Program-made: the position numbers and the translations under genes
Assembly (NCBI RefSeq): GCF_030272615.1
Contig: NC_081408.1
Location: 201,398,341-201,462,340 of the forward strand
Direction of reading: 5' to 3'
Length of the DNA: 64,000 nt
DNA from: Cryptomeria japonica
Lineage: Eukaryota; Streptophyta; Pinopsida; Cupressales; Cupressaceae
Notes under the pieces: generated by a model
The model's database searches: none
Told to the model about the DNA's origin: nothing
The model's input: only the letters and a program-made list of their open reading frames with translations
Part shown: positions 12,356-23,925 of the stretch, in pieces
How the letters are laid out: each line of letters begins with the position of its first letter
How positions within the stretch are numbered: position 1 is the first letter of the stretch

Positions 12356-15329
12356 GTATATATGTTTATTTTCAAAATAAATACACATTATAACTAGAGT
12401 ATCAATTTTCTATACAACAAATATGCAAGTGCTTTTAATTTGTATCTTATTTAATAGTTTGATGCTATATTGAGATTGAATCAATTGTGTTTATTTCCCC
12501 TTTATCAAAATCTTAGTTGCAAAAGGAATAGATAGGTTATTTAGTTATTGAATTTTCTTTCAGCAAAAGTGACAAAAAAGGCAAAATTAAATCACTTAAA
12601 AACAATACTCAAGAATCTTAAATTATTTCATGTAATCTGGTTCTATAGATTTTATCTGATTAAGACTAAAATAGATTAAGATTTTCAATTTTCTGCAATA
12701 ATTAAATTTACAGATTCTGCAATTTCTACAGCAACTATTTAGATAACTTTAATAAAATCTAACAACAACTAAATCTCATATTTTCTGTAATTAAAATAAA
12801 AGACAAAATCGCAGATAAAATTGAAATCACAGAATTAAATAAAAATGACTTTTATATTTCCATGGACTGTTGCATGGAAATCAAATGCATTTCTTTTCAA
12901 TTAAAAAAAAGAATATATTTAGCCCATTTCATTCCAAGAAATATTAAGTACTCTACAAGATTTAACCTCAACTTTAGGGCTAGAACTTAGAAATAATCCA
13001 TTTATCTTTTTTACAAAATAACAAGATATTTTCTACATCTAAATAACAAATAACATAATCCCAAGTCTTTATTTCTATTTTACAAATAGCCTCATTTCAA
13101 CAAATGAGGATTTTTTTCAAAAATAATAATTACATTTACAAATAATTTTCTGCAACAAATAACTCCTGCAAACTTCCACATGTCCTATTCTTTTCTTCTG
13201 ACAATCCTACATTTTAAATCAAAACTATGACCATGGAGTGCTCACCTCCTAGCCTAGGCTAACTAGTAGCCACCCCCAAGCTTGGAGAACCAAGCCCTAC
13301 ACCGGATTACACACATGCAAACACAAAAGACAAGGAATAACACAAGCTCAAACACAATCCCAACCTAGGCTACACTGCACCACACATTTGTGATGTCTTT
13401 TCAAGGGTGGTAGTGGACCAAGTACCCTGAGGAGACTACAAGTATGGTAAAACAAATTGTCACCTCATGGCAAACCAAAACATATAGCCACCTCATGGCA
13501 ATCCAAATACATCAAGTATAACATAATCAACCCCTTACTCCTTATGCCCCCCAAGGCATTCATGCCTTATTTCCCTCCTTATGACCCCAAATGCATAAAC
13601 AAGCCATGCAGCAAGGGTCACATAAATTCCCTTCTGATTGCTCTCATAACGAGATTCTCTCACTCGAGGGCTGTCACTTCTACCACCCACAAGATCCTCC
13701 TCTCTCCCAAGAGTAGGAGGTCTTGATTACTCCCAAAAAACATACAATGTATAAACATAAAATACCAAATAAGTTTCCAAGAGAACATGCACGGAAACTA
13801 GTATTTTACACAAACATTATTGTCAAAACCCATGTAGTAAGAAATCATTATAAGAAAAATACAACCAACCTTAAATTGCCCAGAGTTATGCTAGTTTTGT
13901 TGAGGATGAGTAGCCCAATTCCACGGTTCTCCTCTTTCTACCCTTAGCCAAAATTCTCAAACCAAAATCTATCTTTTTCTTTACAAAATTCTGTTGTCTC
14001 CAAAAATGGAGAGTGGATGATTACCCACTAAATTTCTAATTCTTGCTTAAGAAGCCCTTTGTGAGAGTTCTCACAAGTTTCCAAAAATTGAAAAGGAAGG
14101 AAAGGTAAAATGGGAAAGGGAACTCTCATTCGAAAGGGAAGGTTTACAACTCAGTTCAAGTCTTCTAATTTCCATTTTCGCACAACTTAGAAAAGTCACT
14201 TTTTAGGGTGTCTAAAAGGTCACATGGGAGTAGAAACTTGCCTAAAATTACCCCTAACCCTTAGGTATACCTTATGGGCTTTAGGAAACCATATCAAACT
14301 ACCCTTAGGTGTCCATTTAACCCTTTTCTAACCCCTCTGAAGTTTATTTTCGGGTCAAACCTATGTTGACCATCACAAGGATTCTTTACCCAAGGCATTT
14401 ATGGAATCTCATTACATTAATTGAAAAAGCTATAGTTAAACAATTCCCACCAAGAGACAAATTTAAAAATCCAAACATAAATCCACACATGTGTCAAGTG
14501 ACACAAAGAAAATACTTTTACGAATTTAAACATGAAGTCGTCTCTTGTGGATTTTACATAAATCAATTAAATAACACCTAACACACATGCATCATTTACT
14601 ATTACGAATAAAATACAACACAAATGGGGTGTTGTCTCTCCAAATAGACAAACCCTGGCTTTATGAACATACATAGGTCTAGGTTTGGTTCTCCATAATA
14701 TTTCCATGGTCACATGAATATCTTTTCCTGCACCACTCAAATACACATTAGTAATTTCCAATAACCTCATATAATATTAAACACATGAATTAGAATACAC
14801 ACCAAACACTTCACATACAATTTATATTTGAACAATTCAATATATCTCATATGCAATTAAATCCACATAAGCAATTATTATAATTCTCATAATTTTGATC
14901 CACACATAAAACATACTTCTTAACTCTATCATCATAATTAAAGTCTTGCAAATCCAATAATGACATACCTCATCTCCAATTTATCCTATTCTAGAATCAT
15001 ATAGAGTTCTTTATCATAAAGCATATATATAAAGCATCAACATTCATCCATGTTATCCAATCACGAAATTGTATAAGTTCTACATCCAGACATAGCTGAC
15101 ATATGTTAAATCAAGATTATCAAATCAATGGACCTTTTAAGATTTCAAATTCATAACAAATCAAAATGTACACCACAAGGTGTGATAACTCTATAACTTG
15201 GTTCAATTACTTTTCTCACAAACCTATCTGCCTAACACAGTCCATTTTATTGAATTATAAGGCATTTATTAATAGGGTCAAACATTGTCAACTAAGTTAA
15301 TCAATGCTTGGTTTGGGGAAGACCTTACA

Positions 15330-15341
15330 TCCTCCTCCCTT
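15330..15341 (-). other. Polypurine tract of the LARD element
   Basis: On the minus strand AAGGGAGGAGGA lies directly against the LTR start TGTAAGG, which fixes the orientation and the LTR boundary at 15329. Confidence 0.8.
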
Positions 15342-18300
15342 AGAGTTTGACTTACTGCTAGAAGTCGCGTGAGTAGAATTACGAAGTAGGGACATAACAT
15401 TTCCCACATTTTCTATGAGTTACTCAGAATATTAACTTGCCTACTAGAAGGATGAAATACCAAAATCAACCTATTATTGTAACTATCTTCACAAGGTTAA
15501 ATTCTTAGTATTTTTATTACATTTCCCTTCGATCTTAGGTAGGTGTTTGGAAAGTTCTATCTTTGAATGACTTACATTATTGCACCGTCCAAATCATAAT
15601 TCAAGGTTACACATATAGAATTTTCTAGGAGTTCTACTTTGTTTAGGATTTGTTTAAAAGAATGTTTATCCTACTGTATTCTTGTCCATGCATGTTACTT
15701 AAAGAAATTGACATCACACTTAACCACAACGAATCTACTTATTCTACATTAGAGGCACCTCATTAGGGTGTTAATATAATATTCACAAAATCATCCTAGG
15801 TGCATAATTTCTTCCAACTTTCTTAGGTGACAAGGCAAAAGCAAATTTAGGTTCTTCAATTCTACCCTTATATAGGGTAGTTTTCTACCACCAGGGATTA
15901 AAATGTTTTTATATTTCAAGGCTCCAAGGTTTAAGTTTTATAGGGAGCATCATTCGCCATTTCCAAACATTAAGGTACACAATAATCCCATTCCAAGGGA
16001 GTGATGGAAGTTATTAAAACTTATTTTAGATATCATCCACGCAATCATCTCCATACCCATGCCAACTTTACCAGTCGATAATCATTACTTTCACAATTCA
16101 TTAGGTCTAGGTCACACTATTGTTATAGATTTTCTCTTTCAGATTACTCGCAATTAATTTTTACTTAGGAGGATATTCCTTCCTTTATCTTAATTTGATA
16201 AAACACCTTCCTTGTTAATTCTTGTGCCTAATTTCACTCCTTACGGTGTTCTCCCTTGACACACTATCAGTGGTTCAATGAACATGATAGACATTTACAC
16301 AAATCACATCACTAGGGCTAGTTATATCAACCATCAAAATGACCACTTGACACTTTTCAAAAATACAAGTTACTTCTGCCAAGTCCAATAAAAAGAAGAA
16401 AAATGCCGGCAATTGAAAAATATTAAAACTAGAAACATGGCAAGTGCCATAGTTCATATAAAAAGAAACATAAATTTAGTGGTCCTCTCTTCATAAACAA
16501 AATAAATAAAAAGAAATTTCTAGCCCCAGTGTCACAATATACTTTTCAAAGAAAATCAAAATTAATCTTGAATCAAACTCGAAACAAGATGACCATTCTA
16601 GCCATAGTAACCGCAGCACATCACCCAAGATCATGCGTCTTGAGTGTTTTAGGAAGTGATTATTAGATGCTTGAGATTTTAGATTCTTTAAAATCCTTTA
16701 TCGATTTATGAAATACATTCTTATACACGAGATCGCATTCATTTTTTTTTTGTTTTTTGTTTTTTTAAATCATGTTCCATTTTAACCTTCACGTGCTTAC
16801 TATTTCAAGCAACACTTTCTGATATAATCACTATCTATTCAGAGTTATTAACATCCTTAATTATATTCTAACTGGTGTATGTACTAACTCTACCATTCTC
16901 TGTCCATTCCTCTTGCACTAATCCTTTTGAACACTTAATTATACGCAATCTATGCTTAATTAGAAGTTAAAGCTTAACAAGTTGATCCAACGAAACCTTA
17001 GGTCTTGATAAAACTCCTAGGCGATAGGATTAAGAAAATTACTAACATAACAAGTACGATAACACCTATTCTCAAGTGGATCAAATAAATTTAATAAGGG
17101 CAATTATAATTTCACTCAAAAGTCTCTTTCATTATAGTTGCATTTAATAGTACTTAATTAGGCCATCTTCTACTAAATAGACATTTTATATAGTTACTTG
17201 GTTCAATATCCATTATTTAATAAATATCCAGTTTCCTCCATCATATTAATGCATCCTTCCTTAATAACTTAATTTATTATGGCTCCTATTAATTATCTTA
17301 ATATGCTAAACCTTGATTCAATGATACGTGGCAGCTCAAGTATCGACACTTTCATGTCTTACACACTCGGTTGATAGTTCGGTACAAAATTGACACTTGT
17401 TTACTTAGGACCACTAAGGATTTGTATAATGTAATCATATAATTTTACTAGGGAAATCATTTTTTTTTCTTAGCACCTTATGCCAACTCCTTATATTTTC
17501 ACCTCTAATATTCACTTGGCTTCATTAGGTGGGAGCTTGTTGCCAAAATTACTAACAATTATGGTTAAGAGCCATTTGGGGTGGAATTATTGTTAGGTAA
17601 CGTCAATAATGGTTGACAACAATTCCAACCCACACATTTCACGACATAATTCAAACAACTCGAAGAGTGGACTTATTCTCTCCTACTTTACTTAAGAAAC
17701 TTTGAAATCAAGGGGGTGTGCACCCGAAAAGTGGCCAACACCCATTCTTTTAATTAAAATTTAGTAAAAAGGGAAGTTATCTCATTCCATATTACTTATT
17801 TATATTTACTTACTAGCCAAATCCGGCATATCACACCTTCGATCTCTTCAATCTAAATAAACCATCTTACCATCCTAATATCCAGCTACCCATTTACGGT
17901 ATAACATAAGGATGTCCAATAATTACCAATGTCTTAGGACTCTCGTAACCTTCCTAGCTCTCCCTTTGCTAACCACATAATCTAGTTCCTTATCAATGTT
18001 CTCATAAAATATTTTATACTGCCAACTAATTCTCATTAAAACTTTAGTATTATATTATCGTTATACAATCTTTCCATAAGCCATTTCTATCTGCATGTTA
18101 CTCCATCCATACTTATTGTGTTTCGTGTACCTTTACATTAAGTGCCATAATTTGCAAAACTTCTTCGATGGTGCCTAGTAGTTAAATTGTGTTACATATT
18201 TTCTTGTACCTAGCGACTAACCATGATTGGGTTGCACTTTCCTTCTTAGTTTCTGAACGACATCTAGTTACACATTCCTAGATTATAGGATCCTAATACT

Positions 18301-19362
18301 TTTACACTCCTTGCACTTCAATGGGGATTTTTTTTGTATGATTCCTAAGTCAACTCTACTCTCTCTTCCATTATTTACTTTCTTCAAGATTATCTCCTCA
18401 TAAAGGAACTAGTTGAGGTTTTACATGCTTGTTCCTCAATTTTATAACCCCGGATGAGCTTAGGGTTTATTGTAAATATGTGTTTTTACCCAAGAAGTTC
18501 ATGCCTCCTCTCTTCTTATTTAACTCACCTATAGTATTACAAGGGTTTTCTAATCAAGGGGATTTTCATACATCAGTTTAGTTCTTACTTGCAGGATTAT
18601 CCAACTCTAGCTCCACTATATTGCTACAATCATTATCTAACAAATGCTCTTAATAAGAAATTTATCATGACCACTTTCTTAAGGTACCTAGTCATTTGGA
18701 TAGGTTAATGCTTCTTTCAAATATTCACAATAGTACCTCTTAACTCTCCTTCCTTGTTGTCAACAATGGCGGCCTTAATCTTTTTAACCACCATAATTTC
18801 ACATAGCTTTAAATTTTATTTTGAATTGTCTCGATTCTTATTTATCTTGTTTATGGTGCCTTCATCTTAGGTCTAACTATCTTGTTTGACTTGCCATGTC
18901 AAGTACATATCTCGATTGATGGCATCCTATTAGTTTACCATTTGAGTTATTTTACTGAAGAATTAACTCCTCATATTGATTTGATTAGGAAAATCATTGC
19001 GTTTAGGTTCAAATTGAATGGTAACCTCATATGTACTAAAGAACTAAATTCCGTTAATAATACTGAAATTACTTCATATGAATAAATAGTTGAATATTTT
19101 GCAGCCTTTGGGGTTTTATTATGCCATAAACCTTATGAGTAATAAGTTCAAATTTTTAGGGCTTTTAGTGACCCTTGGAACCCCTTGAATTGATATTTGT
19201 TGATTTATTGATTTACAAGAATTTTTTTACTTATGTTTCACTTTGTTACTTTCACATGTTTTCCACCTAGGTGTTATACTTCAAACCATAGTTTGTTTTC
19301 AACTAAGTTATGAATGCAGCCCATGTTCACCAGTGTATGAACTTAGGGCTCTGATACCAAAA
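15342..19362 (-). other. LARD internal domain, non-coding
   Basis: Four kilobases between the purine tract and the second primer site hold no open frame above about 70 codons and no gag, protease, RT or integrase motif in any frame I read. The right-hand 1,336 bases (18027-19362) are duplicated at 9822-11157. The left-hand 2.7 kb is unique in the window. Confidence 0.75.
19348..19359 (-). other. Primer-binding site of the LARD element (right unit)
   Basis: TGGTATCAGAGC on the minus strand, three bases from the LTR-B end GGGCATGACA. It is identical in sequence and spacing to the site at 11143-11154. Confidence 0.85.
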
Positions 19363-20663
19363 TGTCATGCCCAAAATTTAGGGCAAGAATGGGATAATTT
19401 TTTTTTTTAAAACATAACTTTAAAACATTAAATTTACAAATATAAAATATTTTACTTAGCAATAATTAAGTAGTAGATTAACTAAAATGACTAAAGGGTC
19501 AGTTATAATTGCAAATTGAATATTTTCCTATTCAAATTAAATCACGTGCACCTACGTCTAGGGGAGATAAAAAAATTAAACCCTCTAGTTCAATAAATTA
19601 CATTTAGAACTTAGGTTCCTAATTGTTTATTTTACAACATCTAATTCTATTTAATTAAAATTAAATATCACTTCACTGAATTTTAATTCAAAACAACTCC
19701 ATCTATTGGAACTTAAAAATTAAATATTAACTTCATTAGTATTTAAATTTGTACCCATTTCAATCTATTTAATCTAACGTAAATAATACTTCATTGGTAA
19801 TTAGAATCCAAAGAGAAAATATGACCTACAAGTTAAATACCTATATATATAGGTTCATCTCTGTTTAATAATAGAAAATATTTAAATCTAAAGATTTGTT
19901 TTAATCTTTAATTCCCTTAACCTTCTAGTTATATTTTCATATATGTGTATTTAAATAATTATATTTATAAACAAATATATATTTCTAAATATATAAATTT
20001 AGTTTCCTTAACAATTTCCCAAACTTTAGGGTAATAATGTCATGCAACCCTAGTTAGGGAATTTCATTATAAAATCTCCCTAAAATTATAATTTTTATTA
20101 TTTCTATTGTCATTACCCTAGCCCTACCCGGGCTAGGGTTTTATACTTACATTTTTTTTTTGATTAACAACTTTTTATTGCAGGGCCGAATTAGGGAGGT
20201 CTGGCGGCGGCCATGGCCGAAGAGGGTGCAGTTTGGAGGGGGGAAAACGGTGTGGCCAACGCCTCCCACTGTGCACTACACAGTGGGCTCGGCCCCACCA
20301 ACCACTATGCATTGCATAGTGCGAGGCAACGCTGACCAATTTGCAAGGCATAGTGGGGAGGCGCCGCCGGCCCCTGTGCAAAGCACAGTGGGCTCGGTCG
20401 AGGGCATCACAAAAAAAAAATTCTTCTTTTTTTTTTTTTTAGAACCAGTTTGTTGTATATATATTTTTTTAAGTATATTATATATATATATATATATATA
20501 TAATGTCCCTTTTAATATGTATATATAATTTTTTTTTTTATATATATATATATAAGTTGATTACTTAAGTATATATATATATATACACACACATATAAAT
20601 AAGTGTATTTCGTTTATTTCTAAGGATGAATTCCTTTACTCATAGACACAGGTATGCAAATTT

Positions 20664-20697
<34 letters not shown>

Positions 20698-23662
20698 TAT
20701 TTTCAAAATAAATACACGTTATAACTAGAGTATCAATTTTCTATACAACAAATATGTAGGTGCTTTTAATCTGTAGCTTATTTAACAGTTTGATGCTATA
20801 TTGAGATTGAATCAATTGTGTTTATTTCCCCTTTATCAAAATCTTAGTTGCAAAAGGAATAGATAGGTTATTTAATTATTGAATTTTCTTTTAGCAAAAA
20901 TGACAAAAAAGGCAAAATTAAATCACTTAAAAATAGCACTCAAGAATCTTAAATTATTTCATGTAATCTGGTTCTATAGATTTTATCTGATTAAGACTAA
21001 AATAGATTAAGATTTTCAATTTTCTGCAATAATTTAATTTACAGATTCTGCAATTTCTACAACAACTATTTAGATAACAACTTTAATAAAATCTAACAAC
21101 AACTAAATCTCATATTTTCTGTAATTAAAATAAAAGACAAAATTGCAGATAAAAATGAAATCACTGAATTAAATAAAAATGACTTTTATATTTCTGTGGA
21201 CTGTTGCATGGAAATCAAATGCATTTCTTTTCAATTAAAAAGAAGAATATATTTAGCTCATTTCATTCCAAGAAATATTAAGTACTCTACAAGATTTAAC
21301 CTCAACTTTAGGGCTAGAACTTAGAAATAATCCATTTATCTTTTCTGCAAAATAACAAGATATTTTCTTCATCTAAATAACAAATAACATAATCCCAAGT
21401 CTTTATTTCTATTTTACAAATAGCCTCATTTCAACGAATGAGGATTTTTTTCACACATAATAATTACATTTACAAATAATTTCCTGCAACAAATAACTCC
21501 TGCAACCTTCCACTTGTCCTATTCTTTTCTTCCGACAATCCTGCATTTCAAATCAAAACTATGACCATGAAGTGCTCACCTCCCAGCCTAGGCTAACTAG
21601 TAGCCACCCCTGAGCTCGGAGAACCAAGCCCTAGACTGGATTACACACATGCAAACACAAAAGACAAGGAATAACACAAGCTCAAACACAATCCCAATCT
21701 AGGCTACACTGCACCACACATTTGTGATGTCTTTTCAAGGGTGGTAGCGGACCAAGTACCCTGAAGACACTGCAAGTATGGTAAAACAAATTGCCACCTC
21801 ATGGAAAACCAAAACATATAGCCACCTCATGGCAAACCAAATACATCAAGTATAACATAATCAACCCCTTACTCCTTATGCCCCCCATGGCATTCATGCC
21901 TTATTTCCCTTGTTATGACCCCCAATGCATAAACAAGCCATGCAGCAAGGGTCACATAAATTCTCTTGTGATCGCTCTCATAATGAGAGTCTCTCACTCG
22001 AGGGCTGTCACTTCTACCACCCACAAGATCCTCCTCTCTTCCAAGAGTAGGAGGTCTTGATTACTCCTAAACACATACAATGTATAAACATAAAATACCA
22101 AATAAGTTTCCAAGAGAACATGCATGGAAACTAGTCTTTTACACAAACATTACTTTCAAAACACATGCAGTAAGAAATCATTATAAGAAAAATACAACCA
22201 ACCTTAAACTGCCCAAAGGTATGCTAGTTTTGTTGAGGATGAGCAGCCCAATTCCACAGTTCTCCTCTTTCTACCCTTAGCTAAAATTCTCAAACCAAAT
22301 TCTATCTTTTTCTTTACAAAATTCTTGTGTCTCCAAAAATGGAGAGTGGGTGATTACCCACTAATTTTCTAATTCTTGCTTAAGAAGCCCTTTGTGAGAG
22401 TTCTCACAAGTTTCCAAAAACTGAAAAGGAAGGAAAGGTAAAATGGGAAAGGGAACTCTCATTCGAAAGGGAAGGTTTACAACTCAGTTCAAGTCTTCTA
22501 ATTTCCATTTTCGCACAACTTAGAAAAGTCACTTTTTAGGGTGTCTAAAAGGTCACATGGGAGTAGAAACTTGCCTAAAATTACCCCTAACCCCTAGGTA
22601 TACCTTATGGGCTTTAGGAAACCCTATCAAACTACCCTTAGGTGTCCATTTAACCCTTTTCTAACCCCTGAAAAGTTTATTTTCGGGTCAAACCTATGTT
22701 GACCATCCCAAGGATTCTTTACCCAAGGCATTTATGGAATCTCATTACATTAATTGAAAAAGCTATAGTTAAACAATTCCCACCAAGAGACAAATTTAAA
22801 AATCCAAACATAAATCCACACATGTGTCAAGTGACACGAAGAAAATACTTTTATGAATTTATACATGAAATCGTCTCTTGTGGATTTTACATTAATCAAT
22901 TAAATAACACCTAACACACATGCATCATTTACTGTTACGAATAAAATACAACACAAATGGGGTGTTGTCTCTCCAAATAGACAAACCCTGGCTTTATGAA
23001 CATACATAGGTCTAGGTTTGGTTCTCTATAATATTTCCATGGTCACATGAATGTCTTTTCCTATGCCACTCAAATACACATTAGTAATTTCCAATAACCT
23101 CGTATAATATTAAACACATGAATTAGAATACACACCGAACACTTCACATACAATTTACATTTGAACAATTCATTATATCTCATATGCAATTAAATCCACA
23201 TAAGCAATTATTATAATTCTCATACTTTTGGTCCACACATAAAACATACATCTTAACTCTATCATCATAATTAAAGTCCTGCAAATCCAATAATGACATA
23301 CCTCATCTCCAATTTATCCTATTGTAGAATCATATAGAGTTCTTTATCGTAAAGAATATAAATAAAGCATCAACATTCATCCATGTTATCTAATCACGAA
23401 ATCGTATAAGTTCTACATCCAGACATAGCTGACATACGTTAAATCAAGATTATCAAATAAATGGATCTTTAAGGATTTCAAATTCATAATACATCAAAAT
23501 GTACACCACAAGGTGCGATAACTCTATAACTTGGTTCAATTACTTTTCTCACAAACCTATCTGCCTAACATAGTCCATTTTATTGAATTATAAGGCATTT
23601 ATTAATAGGGTCAAACATGGTCAACTAAGTTAATCAAAGCTTGGTTTGGGGAAGGCCTTACA
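19363..23662 (-). repeat. LARD LTR-B
   Basis: The 4,300-base LTR is homologous to LTR-A from end to end, with the same termini. The GC-rich island at 20180-20410 is longer than in LTR-A and contains the palindrome CACTATGCATTGCATAGTG. TA repeats fill 20455-20694. A 122-codon frame at 20160-20528 crosses the island and microsatellite; it is interrupted in LTR-A and looks fortuitous. The outer end at 23662 joins the Copia-1 5' LTR remnant. Confidence 0.85.
20180..20410. repeat. GC-rich hairpin island in LTR-B
   Basis: It is the counterpart of 11977-12168, enlarged by an extra partial duplication of the GCATAGTG...GCAAGGCATAGTGGGG motif. Near-perfect inverted repeats are visible (CCCACTGTG with CACAGTGGG; CACTATGC with GCATAGTG). 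Confidence 0.6.
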
Positions 23663-23850
23663 AGATTAAAGTTGTCATAATAGTTAAACTGGTTGATGTT
23701 AATTATTCTTATGAATATTTATCTTGAGTGAGATATGTTTCCTTTGTTTGACTGAGTTTGAGTTTGGGGACTTTGTATCAGTTTTTCAATACACTAATTC
23801 ACCCCCCTCTCAATATTCTACTGGATACTTATTCTTTCATCATACCATCA
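23663..23850 (+). repeat. 5' LTR remnant of Copia-1
   Basis: These 188 bases match about the last 204 bases of the 3' LTR (29554-29757), including ATTCACCCCCCTCTCA and ATACTTATTCTTTCATCATA. The end reads CCATCA, against CCATTA in the 3' copy. Confidence 0.85.
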
Positions 23851-23852
23851 AT

Positions 23853-23864
23853 TGGTATCAGAGC
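23853..23864 (+). other. Primer-binding site of Copia-1
   Basis: TGGTATCAGAGC lies two bases after the 5' LTR end and matches the 3' end of initiator-Met tRNA. Confidence 0.9.
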
Positions 23865-23925
23865 ATCTCAGGTCCTCTTAATCTAAAAAGCCTAACAACT
23901 TCAAGAAAATATCTTGTAGATCACG

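Larger units (their letters stand above)
11158..15329 (-). repeat. LARD LTR-A (shared LTR)
   Basis: The 4,172-base LTR begins TGTAAGGTCTTCCCC and ends GGGCATGACA on the minus strand. A primer site lies just outside one end and a purine tract just outside the other, so this LTR acts as the 5' LTR of the left unit and the 3' LTR of the right unit. It aligns along its whole length with LTR-B. In a 270-base sample around 13457 I count roughly 10 differences. It contains a GC-rich island (11977-12168) and TA microsatellites (about 12219-12352). The small open frames within it occur in both copies as drifted non-coding DNA. Confidence 0.85.
9822..23662 (-). mobile_element. Tandem LARD-like LTR array: internal-LTR-internal-LTR
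   Basis: Read on the minus strand the order is LTR-B (23662-19363), primer site, internal DNA (19362-15330), purine tract, LTR-A (15329-11158), primer site, and the first 1,336 bases of a second internal region (11157-9822). The duplicated internal segments 9822-11157 and 18027-19362 have exactly the same length and align with few changes. Four-kilobase LTRs around about 4 kb of non-coding internal DNA fit the definition of a LARD, a large retrotransposon derivative. One LTR serves two units, so the array probably arose by unequal recombination. No protein domain is seen, so the element was non-autonomous. Confidence 0.85.

Noticed and set aside
13457-13947. 89- and 74-codon frames in LTR-A, repeated at 21791-22280
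   Set aside because: They are conserved only as well as the surrounding LTR, carry replacement changes and no domains; not evidence of coding.
20160-20528. 122-codon frame across the GC island of LTR-B
   Set aside because: It is interrupted in LTR-A, ends in microsatellite sequence, and has no domain. GC-rich islands tend to be open by composition.
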